Under the pieces are notes generated by a model. That model was not told the DNA's origin. It did no database searches and saw only the letters and a program-made list of their open reading frames with translations. Source: Cohnella mopanensis (GTDB lineage Bacteria > Bacillota > Bacilli > Paenibacillales > Paenibacillaceae). Taken from it: DNA of 64,000 bases. Within the stretch, counting starts at the first letter, position 1; each line of letters starts with the position of its first letter. Made by a program: the position numbers and the translations under genes. Positions 33,420-43,143 of this stretch are shown piece after piece. The DNA lies in NCBI RefSeq assembly GCF_022352055.1, contig NZ_JAKRWM010000006.1, forward strand, positions 124,001-188,000. Reading direction: 5' to 3'.

Positions 33420-34439
33420 TTACATGTTCATATTCACTAGAATTTTGCATTGCTTGCGATCTTGGGCAAGCAGCTCGAAACCTTTCTCGACGATATCGTC
33501 CAAGGAAATCATGCTCGTTATGACCGCATTGCCATCGATTACGCTGCTCGCGAGAAGACGAATGACTTCTGGGAACAAGTTATTATATGCATAAGACCCG
33601 CTAATCTTGGCTTCTGACCTCACGATCATGTTAGGATCGAAGGTAACCGGCTTCTCCCATACGCTGACGACTTTGAATTCGCCGCCTGGCCGAACGGAGC
33701 CAACTCCCGCCACGAATGTAGCTTGAACTCCCGCTGCGTCGTAGGCTACGTCTACTCCTCCATTCGTGGCTTCCTTGATAGAGTGAGCCGCATCCGTGTC
33801 GATCGGATTAATGGCATGAGTCGCACCGAGCTCAAGCGCCTTCTTGCGCCGCTCTTCCGAAACTTCAACGATAAAGATTTGACTAGCACCCGCTGCCTTA
33901 ACCGATTGCAGCAGCAGAAGACCAATCGGACCCGCTCCGAAGATCGCAACAGTATCCCCCAACCTCAGTTGGCTCTGACGAACGGCGTGAACAGCAACCG
34001 CGGTTGGCTCGACTAGCGCACCCAGTTCAAGGCTCATATTGTCAGGCAACCGAAATATGTTCTCTTGTTTTACGACGGCGTATTCTGCGAATCCTCCGGA
34101 TAACGTATAGCCGTAACCGTCTTGGCGCACGCATAGATTAGCAAAGCCTCGTTTGCAATTCACGCATGTCCCGCATGCAATCAGCGGCTCAATCGCTACA
34201 CGATCTCCAACCTTCGTATCCGTAACCCCTTCTCCGACCTGAATGACCGTCCCTGAAAATTCATGTCCGATGACCGGTTGCTTACGAATCGGATAAGGTC
34301 CTGCCATGTATTCGTGCATATCGCTTCCGCAAATTCCGGCGAACTCGACTTTTACCTTTACCATGCCTTCTTGCAACGCTGGAAGTTGCGCTTCTTCGAC
34401 GCGAATGTCTTTTGCTCCGTATAATTTAGCTGCTTTCAT
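33420..34439 (-). CDS. Zn-dependent alcohol dehydrogenase (butanediol/polyol type)
   Basis: A 339-residue medium-chain dehydrogenase starting at MKAAKLYGAKDIRVEE (34439; ribosome site AAGGGAG). Catalytic zinc ligands lie in AGICGSDMHEY and VIGHEFSG, and the structural zinc site is CGTCVNCKRGFANLC (C-x2-C-x2-C-x7-C). The NAD-binding motif is VAIFGAGPIGLL. The family includes (R,R)-butanediol and sorbitol/threonine dehydrogenases; the closest visible pattern is butanediol dehydrogenase. It follows a TetR gene by 24 bp and should be under its control. Confidence 0.9.
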   Translation of the reverse strand: MKAAKLYGAKDIRVEEAQLPALQEGMVKVKVEFAGICGSDMHEYMAGPYPIRKQPVIGHEFSGTVIQVGEGVTDTKVGDRVAIEPLIACGTCVNCKRGFANLCVRQDGYGYTLSGGFAEYAVVKQENIFRLPDNMSLELGALVEPTAVAVHAVRQSQLRLGDTVAIFGAGPIGLLLLQSVKAAGASQIFIVEVSEERRKKALELGATHAINPIDTDAAHSIKEATNGGVDVAYDAAGVQATFVAGVGSVRPGGEFKVVSVWEKPVTFDPNMIVRSEAKISGSYAYNNLFPEVIRLLASSVIDGNAVITSMISLDDIVEKGFELLAQDRKQCKILVNMNM

Positions 34440-34463
34440 GAAATCCATCTCCCTTGTAGGCGT

Positions 34464-35087
34464 TTACTTGATGACTGTTGGGTTCAAACCATTAAAAACA
34501 AATCGAATAACGAGACCCGCTGCTTGCTCCGACGTTATGTCCTGATCGGATTCCGATGGATTAAGGAATGAATCATTGAGCGAAAAGATGAGCGTGCCCA
34601 TTACGAAATTGACGGCAAATTGAACGGAATCAAACTGGATCGTCCCTTCTAGCTTGCCAGCCTCCAGAATAGACCGAAGCTGCTGCCAGGAGGGCAAAAT
34701 AACGTTCTTTAGCTTGTCCAGCCTTGGGCTTCGCATCATTAATTCCTGCTGCAAAATATGGATGAGCTCGGGCTCCTCATAGCGGTAGATGACAAAACTT
34801 CGTATAAAATCACGTAGCGCCTTCTCTGCAACGGTTAGATCATATGTCATATTCTTGAAGTTTCGATCTAACGGCTCGAACAGGGCATAGAACACATTAT
34901 CTTTCCCGCCGAAGTGATAAGAGACAAGCGCCAGAGAGACTCCCGCCTTGTCGCAAAGTTGTCTAACGGTAGTCCCTTCAAAACCTTTAGTAGCGAATAG
35001 CGATTTGGCAGCTTTAAGAATATCGTTCTTAACATCCTTGATAGCTATTTGCTCTATTTGTCCATCGTTCCCGTTTGAAATGCCCAT
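34464..35087 (-). CDS. TetR-family regulator
   Basis: A 207-residue TetR protein with the helix-turn-helix TTVRQLCDKAGVSLALVSYH followed by FGGKDNVFYALFEPL, and a helical ligand/dimer domain with no recognisable partner motif. Three tandem palindromes AACGATCGTT start 22 bp upstream and are the probable operators, suggesting autoregulation of a TetR-ADH operon. GGGAGGTGAATG overlaps its start. Confidence 0.88.
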   Translation of the reverse strand: MGISNGNDGQIEQIAIKDVKNDILKAAKSLFATKGFEGTTVRQLCDKAGVSLALVSYHFGGKDNVFYALFEPLDRNFKNMTYDLTVAEKALRDFIRSFVIYRYEEPELIHILQQELMMRSPRLDKLKNVILPSWQQLRSILEAGKLEGTIQFDSVQFAVNFVMGTLIFSLNDSFLNPSESDQDITSEQAAGLVIRFVFNGLNPTVIK

Positions 35088-35109
35088 TCACCTCCCTGGC
35101 AATGAATTA

Positions 35110-35145
35110 AACGATCGTTTTGAACGATCGTTTTGAACGATCGTT
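35110..35145. promoter_or_regulatory. Three tandem AACGATCGTT palindromes (13-bp period)
   Basis: Perfect 10-bp palindromes at 35110-35119, 35123-35132 and 35136-35145, repeated every 13 bp immediately upstream of the TetR gene. They are the likely operator array for this regulator. Confidence 0.75.
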
Positions 35146-35217
35146 TAACACCGCACCTTTAGTATACTCCTGCTTCGCAAAAAATTCAATTCGGCAAATG
35201 TTAGTCGAACCATATAG

Positions 35218-35245
35218 TAAAAAAGACAGCCTCGATGGCTGCCTT
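35218..35245 (-). terminator. Terminator after the second YesN-type regulator
   Basis: AGACAGCC (35224-35231) pairs with GGCTGCCTT (35237-35245) and TTTTTTAC follows on the minus strand. Confidence 0.8.
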
Positions 35246-35256
35246 TACGTCTCTGC

Positions 35257-36825
35257 TCATCCGTTTAACGTTCCTCTCGGACGGTCGATCCTGTTCTGCC
35301 GGTATTCCAGCGGCGTAACTCCCTGCATCTCTTTGAATACCCGGTTGAAATGTTTCGTATTCTCGAATCCGACGCGATCTCCAATTTCAAGCACCTTAAG
35401 CTCCGTGGTCTCCAATAGCTCCTTTGCTTTCTCGATTCGCAAGTTTTTCAAGTATTGAACGAAGCTTGTTCCCACGAAATCCTTAAACGCTTGGCTGAAA
35501 TAGGAGTAGTTAAGCGAGACATGGTTGGATACCATCGTCATGCTGAGGTCTTTGCTATAGTTTGCTTGGATATATTCCACTGCCTTCCCCATATCTTTCT
35601 GATCGACATGGACGGATTTCAAATGACGAATATAATCGTTCAAAGCAAATAGAAGATCTTGAACGCAATGGATATAGTCTTGGATATGACTAAAGTTATA
35701 CAGGCTTCCGGCCAGCTTATACATCTTAATGATTTCTACGGAAGCTTCCCCGTAAGTATGGAACACCTGATCGAATACTTTCTCGTTCAACGCTTGGCTT
35801 ACGGCTTCGAAGTAGCCGATATCCGCCTCGCATAGCGCCTTGGCTGCGAATAGCTCCATAAGGTACGCCTTCATTTCCTTGTCCCTATCCGTTCCAAGCA
35901 CGTTAGCCAGCTTACGTATCGTATCTTCGGAAACCCGATAATTACGATCTCTTAGCGTGATCTGCCCATAATGGATCAGCGCCGATTCCGATCGGCTAAT
36001 AAGAATCCGATACTTGAGCGCTTGCCGGGCTTCTTCGTATTTCAATTGGAGCTGTCCGATCGATTCCCCTTTACTGCTTATGCCCGTAGTGAAGGTTCCC
36101 GTCCCCCCGGAGTCGGCACCCAAGTAATCCGCTAACCCTAGCAAAATCTCTTGCTCCGACGTCAAGACGACCAGTCGGCCATCCTTGTCTTCCAGCGAGA
36201 GAAATGACCCTTGTTGTTCATACCCGGTTAAATATTCATTCCCTTTGACCAAATTGCGTTGATTGCCTGCTGAATCCAATAATCCAATGTAATACGCAGG
36301 CTCAAAACTGAGAAGGCCCGCCTCTAAGCATAACGATTGCACTTCTTCGGTCCCGATGCCCGGTCTGGCCCAAATATGTTGAAGCGTATTTACCTGCATG
36401 CCTCTTCGGTATTTATCCGTTGCTTTAATCTTGTACTGGATCGCTTCCCTTAGGACAAGTTCGGATTCGATTCTCCCTAGCGCCGCGAACAAATCGTCCC
36501 GTACGATCGGCTTAAGCATATATTCTTTGACCTTATGCTTAATCGCAGCCTTGGCATATTGAAAATCGTCGAACCCGCTTAATATGAGCAGCGCTGGCCC
36601 ATTCGGCATCCCCGCGAGCTGTTCGATTAGCGCGATTCCGTCCATAACGGGCATCCGGATGTCCGTTATTACGATATCCGCAGGTTCTTGCCCATAACTT
36701 TCAATCGCTTGCCGGCCATCGGCCGCCAAAGCAATATGGTACATGCCGGGCATCTCGCGTTCGATCATCGCCTTTAGTCCGACTCGGATATTTCGCTCGT
36801 CATCGACGATTAGTAGCGTTCTCAT
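35257..36825 (-). CDS. YesN-type response regulator with AraC domain (module 2)
   Basis: A 522-residue response regulator: receiver with phospho-acceptor Asp55 (ITDIRMPVMDG) and LLKPIVR-type Lys (LKPIV), a central helical region, and a C-terminal AraC double helix-turn-helix (MTMVSNHVSLNYSYFSQAF and IGDRVGFENTKHFNRVF). The start overlaps the end of the kinase gene by 26 bases. It forms the output half of a sugar-sensing pair for the transporter encoded upstream (38.8-42.5 kb). It ends at a terminator. Confidence 0.93.
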   Translation of the reverse strand: MRTLLIVDDERNIRVGLKAMIEREMPGMYHIALAADGRQAIESYGQEPADIVITDIRMPVMDGIALIEQLAGMPNGPALLILSGFDDFQYAKAAIKHKVKEYMLKPIVRDDLFAALGRIESELVLREAIQYKIKATDKYRRGMQVNTLQHIWARPGIGTEEVQSLCLEAGLLSFEPAYYIGLLDSAGNQRNLVKGNEYLTGYEQQGSFLSLEDKDGRLVVLTSEQEILLGLADYLGADSGGTGTFTTGISSKGESIGQLQLKYEEARQALKYRILISRSESALIHYGQITLRDRNYRVSEDTIRKLANVLGTDRDKEMKAYLMELFAAKALCEADIGYFEAVSQALNEKVFDQVFHTYGEASVEIIKMYKLAGSLYNFSHIQDYIHCVQDLLFALNDYIRHLKSVHVDQKDMGKAVEYIQANYSKDLSMTMVSNHVSLNYSYFSQAFKDFVGTSFVQYLKNLRIEKAKELLETTELKVLEIGDRVGFENTKHFNRVFKEMQGVTPLEYRQNRIDRPRGTLNG

Positions 36826-38707
36826 AAGAGGAGTTCCCCCCGTCCAGAATAAAATGAGGAATACGAATCGTCACTCGCGTATAGCTTGCTTTCTCGCTCT
36901 CCACCTTCAAACCGTATTCCTTGCCGAAATGCATTTGAATTCTGCTATGAACGTTCACCAACCCGATGCCGTTCCCGTTTCCGGTATATCCATGCTCTTC
37001 TCCGGAAGCTACAGTTCCGTTGGCTCTCATAATCCGTTCGTTCAACTGTTGTACCTGATGAAGCGACATGCCTACGCCGTCGTCCGTTATGGAGATCAGC
37101 ATGGCGTCATCCTCTATTTCCGCAACAATCACGATAGTCAAATCTCCGTCTCCGAGCCCATGCTTGACGGAGTTCTCTACGACCGGTTGAAGCGACATCT
37201 TGAGTAACTCCTGGTTCATATACTTGTCGGGTACGTTCGTAACGAGCTTCATTCTATCGTCGAACCGGATATTGGCTATGTTAATGTAATGGCCGATATG
37301 AGTCATCTCGTCCTTCAAGCGAACATATTCGCTCGTCCAGCGCATGTTATAACGCATCATGCTGCCCAAGGAAGTAAGCGCATCCGATATATTTCGTTGA
37401 TCGTTGATTTCCGCCATCATTTTAATATTTTCCAACGTATTGTATAGAAAATGGGAGTCGATCTGATTCTTCAGCGTAGCCAGCTCAGCCTCTTTGGCCG
37501 CCGCCTGCTTGTTGACCGCATCGGCGATGAGCTCGTTGATCTTGCGCAGCATCTTACGGAAATGATGGGCCAGATCGCCAACCTCTCCCCCTCCGCGGAT
37601 GTTAATGTCAAAACCAAAGTCCCCTTGACGCACCTTCTTCATCGAATCCGTCAGCACGTGCAGCTTCTTCAAAATAAAAGAGTTCAAATAATAGGTAGAC
37701 ACCGTCAAAATGGCCAGAAGGACTACGTTAGCGAGAATGATACGGTTGCGCGTTTCGTTAATTCCATCGTATACGGGCTTCAGCGAAGCCACCTTGATCA
37801 TGTACGAATCGAGAGGCTCGATATAAGAATAGACGGCCAAGAAGGGAACGCCCCCCGCTCTGAATTCAAAGCTTCCCTTATTCATCTTGGCAGGTTCGAT
37901 GGATGCGATCTGCTGCTTCAGAAGGGTATCCGTTAATCCGAACCGATCCAAGAAACCGCTTGCAGGATTTCGGATGAAGTTGCCTTTTCGGTCGATAACG
38001 ACCAGTTGCGACTGTTCGTCTTGCAAAGCACTGAACGTATTCGGAAAGAAATTGGTCAGAAACATATCTACCTGCAGGATGCCGACGTGAGTGCCTTGCG
38101 GGTATTGCAGCTCCCGGTATAGGGAAATTCTCGGTCGGTTATCCTCTTGCTCTTCAGACCGGCTTTTAAACAGTTCTTTGGTCGATCGGCTGAATACCCA
38201 TACATCGGCTTGATCGGCTTCCATCACGTGCGAATACCAAGAGGCGTTTTGGATCCGGCTCTCGTACAGAAGGATAGGAGACATCTCGTTGGTCGATGAA
38301 TTGCTCATGAAAATACGAATGAGTTCGATGTTAGGATTGTTAAATTGAATTCTTACGATGTTTTGCAAACTGAAGCGATCCAAATCGATTAAATCGGGTA
38401 CGCTCATCAGACTCGGCTGCATTAAATAATCGATGACCTTCTGGTCGACGATCGCTCTCTGCGCGGCCCTCTTCATCGTTTCCATGTTGTTTTCGATATT
38501 GATTTGCTCGATTTCCAGAGCGTATTCATTATTTTTCTGAAGCTCTTGAACCGTATTGCCGGTTAATCCCCGGAAAATATACATGGAGATCAGTAGACTC
38601 GGCAAGAGCATAATAAGAATGTAGGCGATAACAAGCCTCTTCTGAAGAGTCGTTTGCTCCAACCGGAACTTGATTTTCTCCCATTTGTTCTTCCAGTAGC
38701 GCGGCAT
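36800..38707 (-). CDS. YesM-type sensor histidine kinase (module 2)
   Basis: A 635-residue membrane kinase. It has a first helix (about 23-43), a large extracytoplasmic sensor, a second helix (about 310-335), a HAMP region (LTDSMKKVRQGDFGFDINIR) and a His_kinase domain. The phospho-acceptor motif reads QIDSHFLYNTLENI, a variant of the usual NPHFLYNTL. The ATPase part has LQPVVENSVKHGL and GNGIGLVNVHSR. It is followed by its regulator with 26 bases of overlap and preceded by a terminator after the binding-protein gene. Confidence 0.92.
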   Translation of the reverse strand: MPRYWKNKWEKIKFRLEQTTLQKRLVIAYILIMLLPSLLISMYIFRGLTGNTVQELQKNNEYALEIEQINIENNMETMKRAAQRAIVDQKVIDYLMQPSLMSVPDLIDLDRFSLQNIVRIQFNNPNIELIRIFMSNSSTNEMSPILLYESRIQNASWYSHVMEADQADVWVFSRSTKELFKSRSEEQEDNRPRISLYRELQYPQGTHVGILQVDMFLTNFFPNTFSALQDEQSQLVVIDRKGNFIRNPASGFLDRFGLTDTLLKQQIASIEPAKMNKGSFEFRAGGVPFLAVYSYIEPLDSYMIKVASLKPVYDGINETRNRIILANVVLLAILTVSTYYLNSFILKKLHVLTDSMKKVRQGDFGFDINIRGGGEVGDLAHHFRKMLRKINELIADAVNKQAAAKEAELATLKNQIDSHFLYNTLENIKMMAEINDQRNISDALTSLGSMMRYNMRWTSEYVRLKDEMTHIGHYINIANIRFDDRMKLVTNVPDKYMNQELLKMSLQPVVENSVKHGLGDGDLTIVIVAEIEDDAMLISITDDGVGMSLHQVQQLNERIMRANGTVASGEEHGYTGNGNGIGLVNVHSRIQMHFGKEYGLKVESEKASYTRVTIRIPHFILDGGNSSYENATNRR

Positions 38708-38779
38708 GATACGTCACATCTCTTTCGCGGCGGTCGTGATCTTATTCTATCACGCGCTTCTGCCATTGAACGCTCAAAA

Positions 38780-38816
38780 AGTCCAAAAAACCCAGGTTTT
38801 CTGGGTTTTCTGGACT
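38780..38816 (-). terminator. Strong terminator after the binding-protein gene
   Basis: AGTCCA (38780-38785) pairs with TGGACT (38811-38816), and inside it CCCAG pairs with CTGGG; the minus-strand exit is T-rich. It separates the transporter operon from the kinase operon. Confidence 0.85.
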
Positions 38817-38827
38817 AGCTTTGCATC

Positions 38828-40519
38828 TTACTTCATGAATTCCGCCAATTTCTTGACGTTCTCTTCGTATTTCGCTTGGCGATAGGCTTCCAATTCCGCA
38901 TAGCCTGTTTTCTCGCGTTTCTCTACAAAATCCTTGAAGATTTGGTCGAACTCCGCATCCGACTTGGAGAGAAGAAGCTTCGGCAAGGCTTTGCCCCATT
39001 CATTGGCAATCTTCGTTGCGTTAATGCCTTCTTTGGAAGTCGCTGGCGGAGTGATGAGGTCATACTGCGAGAAGCTGGTCGTTTTGCCTTTGGTCCAGTC
39101 TTCCAATTGTTTGAATGGCTCTACTGCAGGCGGCTGCCATTGCAGCTGCATGTTCGTGTCCATCAGCATCCAGAACGTGTGAGATGCACCGTATTGCTTA
39201 TCGAATGCCGAACGGTCGGTATTCATCAGATTAAACGCCTCTGGTTTGAATTGGTCTTTGCCGTCGATCGTATCGTATGTCACGCCTTTTTCGCCCAAGT
39301 ACATATCTTTCTGGCCTTCTTCGCTAATCAGGTAGCTAAGAAACTTGATTGCTCTCTCTTTGTTTTTCACTTTCTTGGAGATCAACGTTACCGTCCAACC
39401 GGAGATCGCCGGACCGGATAGCGTTGGCGGGTCCATCTGCGCATTCGCCGGACCGTCAACCGCAATGTATACGGAATTAGGATCCTTCGCGAACAGAACG
39501 TTCTGTTGCGCCGCGAAATCCGTACGTTGATACATCATCGCGAAATATCTGCCCTGTGCGATTTTCTCTTCCATCTGAGCCCGTTTGTCAACGAAGACAT
39601 CCTTCGAGATCAAGCCGTCTTGGTTCGCTTGGCGGAATACTTTAAGCCATTTCACGAACTCCGGATCGGTAGTACGGTCATATAGTTTTCCTTCCTTCTC
39701 GCGCGGCAGAGCAAGGAAGTTAGCCAGGTAAGACGAATCCTGTTGAACGTCGATGAATGAATAATTGCCCACGTCGCCGAATTCATGGAAGCCGATCGGA
39801 ATAAGCGGCTGACCGTTCACTTGAGGGAATTTCTCTTTCGCTAACTTCAATGCGTTAAGGAAACCTTCCGGTGTCCGCATGTCCGGACTTCCGATTGCTT
39901 CATACATATCTTTGCGAACGACGAACGTTTGGTTCGATGTAAACTGCGTGCCGAAAGTTTGGAAATCCATCGGAGAAGACGATGCGTTCGGATATCCGTA
40001 AGTTTTGCCATCCGGCTGCGCGTACCAAGACAGCTTGGCAGCATCCGCTACTTTGAAGAAATACGGATCATATTCTTTAGCCAAATCCGTTAAGGAATCC
40101 ACAAGTCCGCCTTCTACCATTTTCTTCACGCCTTCCTCATACCAGCCAAGCGTGATAAAGTCCGGCAGATCGTTGGCAGCGATCATAGCGTTCAGCTTCT
40201 CGTTCTCGTTACCGGCCGGGACGATAAGATTCAAGGTGACGCCGGTTTTCTTCGTGATGTATTTGGAAGTCGGATCTACGCCCCATTTGTTCGGAAACCA
40301 AGCAAAATTCAAGTACCAGTCGAACGTAATCGGCGAAGTGTCCGATTTCCAACCCGGTTCGTCCGAGGCCGGTTCCACGCTAGCGCTCTCACTCGATGCC
40401 GGAGGTTCGCCGGCTGCGCTCTGGCTGCCGCTTGCTTCCGGTTCGTTCTTATTGCCTGCGCATGCAACGAGGGTGATCATGAGCGCTACGATAATGGTTA
40501 AGCTTAGCCACTTTTTCAT
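38828..40519 (-). CDS. Extracellular sugar-binding lipoprotein (LplA-like, module 2)
   Basis: A lipoprotein of about 563 residues starting MKKWLSLTIIVALMITLVAC, with the lipobox LVAC, a Ser/Glu-rich linker and a large solute-binding domain (WYLNFAWFPNKWGVDPTSKY, EKLNAMIAANDLPDFITLGW, GKTYGYPNASSSP). The start at 40519 is preferred because AGGGG is 8 bases before it; two ATGs lie close together. Length and pattern match the LplA/YtcQ group for complex oligosaccharides. It is the last gene of the permease-permease-binding protein operon. Confidence 0.92.
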   Translation of the reverse strand: MKKWLSLTIIVALMITLVACAGNKNEPEASGSQSAAGEPPASSESASVEPASDEPGWKSDTSPITFDWYLNFAWFPNKWGVDPTSKYITKKTGVTLNLIVPAGNENEKLNAMIAANDLPDFITLGWYEEGVKKMVEGGLVDSLTDLAKEYDPYFFKVADAAKLSWYAQPDGKTYGYPNASSSPMDFQTFGTQFTSNQTFVVRKDMYEAIGSPDMRTPEGFLNALKLAKEKFPQVNGQPLIPIGFHEFGDVGNYSFIDVQQDSSYLANFLALPREKEGKLYDRTTDPEFVKWLKVFRQANQDGLISKDVFVDKRAQMEEKIAQGRYFAMMYQRTDFAAQQNVLFAKDPNSVYIAVDGPANAQMDPPTLSGPAISGWTVTLISKKVKNKERAIKFLSYLISEEGQKDMYLGEKGVTYDTIDGKDQFKPEAFNLMNTDRSAFDKQYGASHTFWMLMDTNMQLQWQPPAVEPFKQLEDWTKGKTTSFSQYDLITPPATSKEGINATKIANEWGKALPKLLLSKSDAEFDQIFKDFVEKREKTGYAELEAYRQAKYEENVKKLAEFMK

Positions 40520-40585
40520 TGTCATACCCCTTTTGTTCGTATTATATGATTTTCCCATACGGGAATAGTGAAACCTGCGTTTACG

Positions 40586-41476
40586 CTAGCCTTTGAGCGA
40601 ACCAATCATGAGTCCTTTTACGAAATACCTTTGCAAGAACGGATACGCGAGCACTATCGGCAACGTCGTGATGACCATTGTCGCAAGTTTGATCGATTGC
40701 CCGGTTACGGTTCGGTTGATTGCCCCGCCGGTCGCTCCTACGATCTGGTTCGAGCTGGACTGGGCAATGACCCTATATAAGAAGGTCTGGATCGGCTGGA
40801 GTTTTTCGCTATTCGTATACAGTAACCCCGTAAAATAGTCATTCCACTGCCATACGCCATGGAAGAGCGCTATCGTTGCGACGACGGGCAAGGAGACCGG
40901 CAGAACGATTCTTACGAAGATCGAGAAATCGTTAGCCCCGTCGATCTTCGCCGCCTCTTCCAATCCATCGGGAATCTCGCGGAAGAAGGCTACGAAGATG
41001 ATGAGATCGAAAAAGCTGAACATTGCTGGATAGATATAGACACCGAACGTGTCGAGCAGCCCGAGATCTCGGAACCACAGATAAGTGGGAATCATGCCTC
41101 CGTTGAAGAACAAAGTCACTGTGCCGATAATCATATAGTAGTTTTTGAAGATCAGCTCTTTGCGCGAGAAAGCGTAGGCGACCATTGCGGTGAAGAAGAC
41201 ATGGATGGCGGTTCCTATGAGCGTCTTGGCCACCGTGATCCCCATCGCGGTCATGATCCCCGCGTTTTTGAATACGGTCGTATAATTCTCGAAACTGAAA
41301 TCCCGCGGGATCCAGTAAATGTTGCCACCGGTCATGGCATCCTTGCCTTCGTTAAACGAGTTGACGAGCACGTACCAGATCGGGTATAACGTTGCGAAGC
41401 AAATGAGCAGCATCCCGATCATGTTGAGGTTGTCGAATATCATATCTCCGCGCGTTCTGCGGTCTCGTGTCCACAT
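40586..41476 (-). CDS. Sugar ABC permease (YtcP-like, module 2)
   Basis: A 296-residue CUT1 permease with six membrane helices. The EAA loop reads GLEEAAKIDGANDFSIFVRI followed by VLPVSLPVVATIAL. The C-terminal YFVKGLMIGSLKG is typical of YtcP/LplC permeases. It starts with ATG 41476 after AAGGGGGTG, 18 bp from the LplB-type permease. No ATPase is encoded in the operon. Confidence 0.93.
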   Translation of the reverse strand: MWTRDRRTRGDMIFDNLNMIGMLLICFATLYPIWYVLVNSFNEGKDAMTGGNIYWIPRDFSFENYTTVFKNAGIMTAMGITVAKTLIGTAIHVFFTAMVAYAFSRKELIFKNYYMIIGTVTLFFNGGMIPTYLWFRDLGLLDTFGVYIYPAMFSFFDLIIFVAFFREIPDGLEEAAKIDGANDFSIFVRIVLPVSLPVVATIALFHGVWQWNDYFTGLLYTNSEKLQPIQTFLYRVIAQSSSNQIVGATGGAINRTVTGQSIKLATMVITTLPIVLAYPFLQRYFVKGLMIGSLKG

Positions 41477-41494
41477 GGCCGGTTCACCCCCTTA

Positions 41495-42463
41495 TTAAAA
41501 TAGAGAAGATTGATTCATGCGTTTGGTCATGGAGTTCGCGATCAATAGCAGGAAGAGCGCGATGACCGCTTTAAATAGATTGACCGCGGTCGAATAGGAG
41601 AATCTACCCGATCGAATACCGATTTCGTAAACGTAAGTGTCGATAACGCCGCTTGCGCTTTCGTTCACTTGATTTTTCAACACTAGGATTTGATCGAAAT
41701 TCGAGTTCAGGATATTACCGATCGCCAGAATAAATAGGATCGAAATCGTTCCCTTAATGCACGGGAGCGTAACCCGCCACATTTTCTGGAATCTGCCCGC
41801 GCCGTCAATGGTCGCGGCTTCATATAGATCGGGCGATATGCTTGCGATGGCAGCGATATAGATAATAGCCGACCATCCGAACTCTTTCCAGATGTCGGAA
41901 GAAATAGCGATGCTCCAGAAATAACTAGGTTCCGCCAAGTAGTAGATCGGCTCGTGAATAATCCCAAGCCCCATTAGAAGGTCATTGACAATTCCGACAT
42001 CCGATAACCATGTGGTCAGGATTCCGCCTAGTATAACCCAAGATAAAAAGTGCGGCAGATAAGAAATGGTCTGAACGATCCGGTTGAATTTCAAAGAACG
42101 AAGTTCGTTAAGGAATAACGCGAATACGATCGGCAGCGGAAATCCGATGATTAGCTTCAGCAAGCTGATACCAAGCGTATTCTTAATGACTTGGCCCATC
42201 GTATCGTCTTCGAAGATCGCCTTGAAATGACTCCAACCGACCCATGGCGCGTCCGAAATATTCCCGACTCCAATGTAATCCTTGAATGAAAGTATAATCC
42301 CGTACATCGGAATGTAATTGAATAAGATCATCCAAGCGACTCCGAGCAATGCCATCACCTGAAGGTAACGCTGGCCGTAAATTCTACGTAAGAGATTGGA
42401 TCTCCCTTTCATCGTGTTCATAGGCTTGTGTATCGGGCTATCTATTCCCGCATTCGATTCCAT
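41495..42463 (-). CDS. Sugar ABC permease (LplB-like, module 2)
   Basis: A permease of about 322 residues starting MESNAGIDSPIHKPMNTMKG (42463), with GGAGG about ten bases before it; the frame is open upstream to 42550. It has six helices and the EAA loop DLYEAATIDGAGRFQKMWRV followed by TLPCIKG. It is typical of LplB permeases, which work with YtcP-type partners and an LplA-type binding protein. It is the first gene of the transporter operon. Confidence 0.93.
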   Translation of the reverse strand: MESNAGIDSPIHKPMNTMKGRSNLLRRIYGQRYLQVMALLGVAWMILFNYIPMYGIILSFKDYIGVGNISDAPWVGWSHFKAIFEDDTMGQVIKNTLGISLLKLIIGFPLPIVFALFLNELRSLKFNRIVQTISYLPHFLSWVILGGILTTWLSDVGIVNDLLMGLGIIHEPIYYLAEPSYFWSIAISSDIWKEFGWSAIIYIAAIASISPDLYEAATIDGAGRFQKMWRVTLPCIKGTISILFILAIGNILNSNFDQILVLKNQVNESASGVIDTYVYEIGIRSGRFSYSTAVNLFKAVIALFLLLIANSMTKRMNQSSLF

Positions 42464-42584
42464 TCCGGCCGCACCTCCTCGCAATCCTCTTGTAAGCCTT
42501 TTCATATTTATAAGTATAATCAGTGTTTCCTTTCGCACGTAAGGGTCCAAATTTCGTTTGGGGTTGCATTTTTTCAGGTAACGA

Positions 42585-42615
42585 GAAAAAACCCGCCTAA
42601 TGAATAGGCGGGTTT
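42585..42615 (-). terminator. Terminator after the small membrane-protein gene
   Basis: AAACCCGCCTA (42589-42599) pairs with TAGGCGGGTTT (42605-42615) around ATGAA, with T-rich sequence on the minus exit side. It also lies near the start of the transporter operon. Confidence 0.85.
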
Positions 42616-42640
42616 GATCGATGACTTACTATAGAAGCAT

Positions 42641-43075
42641 TCAGACGTTCAATGATTTCGTATCCGATCCGCTTGCCGAGGTTGTGCTATAACGGAATAT
42701 CGCATAACCGCCGAAAGCATAAATCGCTGCCCGAACGATATCCGACAAATCCAGCCCTTCGAACGGGAACAACGCAAGGAACGCATATCCCCACAGCCCA
42801 TAACACAAGTATTTCACGTCCCTGGAGATCAGCGTTAACCAAATGCCTACGAAAGTACCATAGTAAGCGATCAAGTGTAGCGGTATATCGTTGAACAGCG
42901 TATTCAAGGTGTCGTAGCTAGAGTAGGACGCCGTCCGATAAAACAACTCCTCCAAGAACAAAACGCCGAGACCGCCGAAAAGAATATGTAGGTGAAATGG
43001 CAACAAGAACCTTACGAGCCGGAACGAAGTCAGAAAAGTCCTGATTTCCTTGACCACAATCGCAAATTGCTGCAT
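42641..43075 (-). CDS. Small multi-pass membrane protein, unknown
   Basis: A 144-residue protein with about four hydrophobic segments (FHLHILFGGLGVLFLEELF, LIAYYGTFVGIWLTLI, CYGLWGYAFLALFPF, AAIYAFGGYAIF). No family is recognised. The second ATG (43075) is preferred because GGAGG is seven bases before it. It lies 68 bp downstream of another membrane-protein gene and shares its transcript; a terminator follows. Confidence 0.65.
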   Translation of the reverse strand: MQQFAIVVKEIRTFLTSFRLVRFLLPFHLHILFGGLGVLFLEELFYRTASYSSYDTLNTLFNDIPLHLIAYYGTFVGIWLTLISRDVKYLCYGLWGYAFLALFPFEGLDLSDIVRAAIYAFGGYAIFRYSTTSASGSDTKSLNV

Positions 43076-43143
43076 GAACATTCCTCCTTTTATATTCTAG
43101 TATACAGCGGCCCTGTCATCTCAATGCACGTAATTACCTGGAT

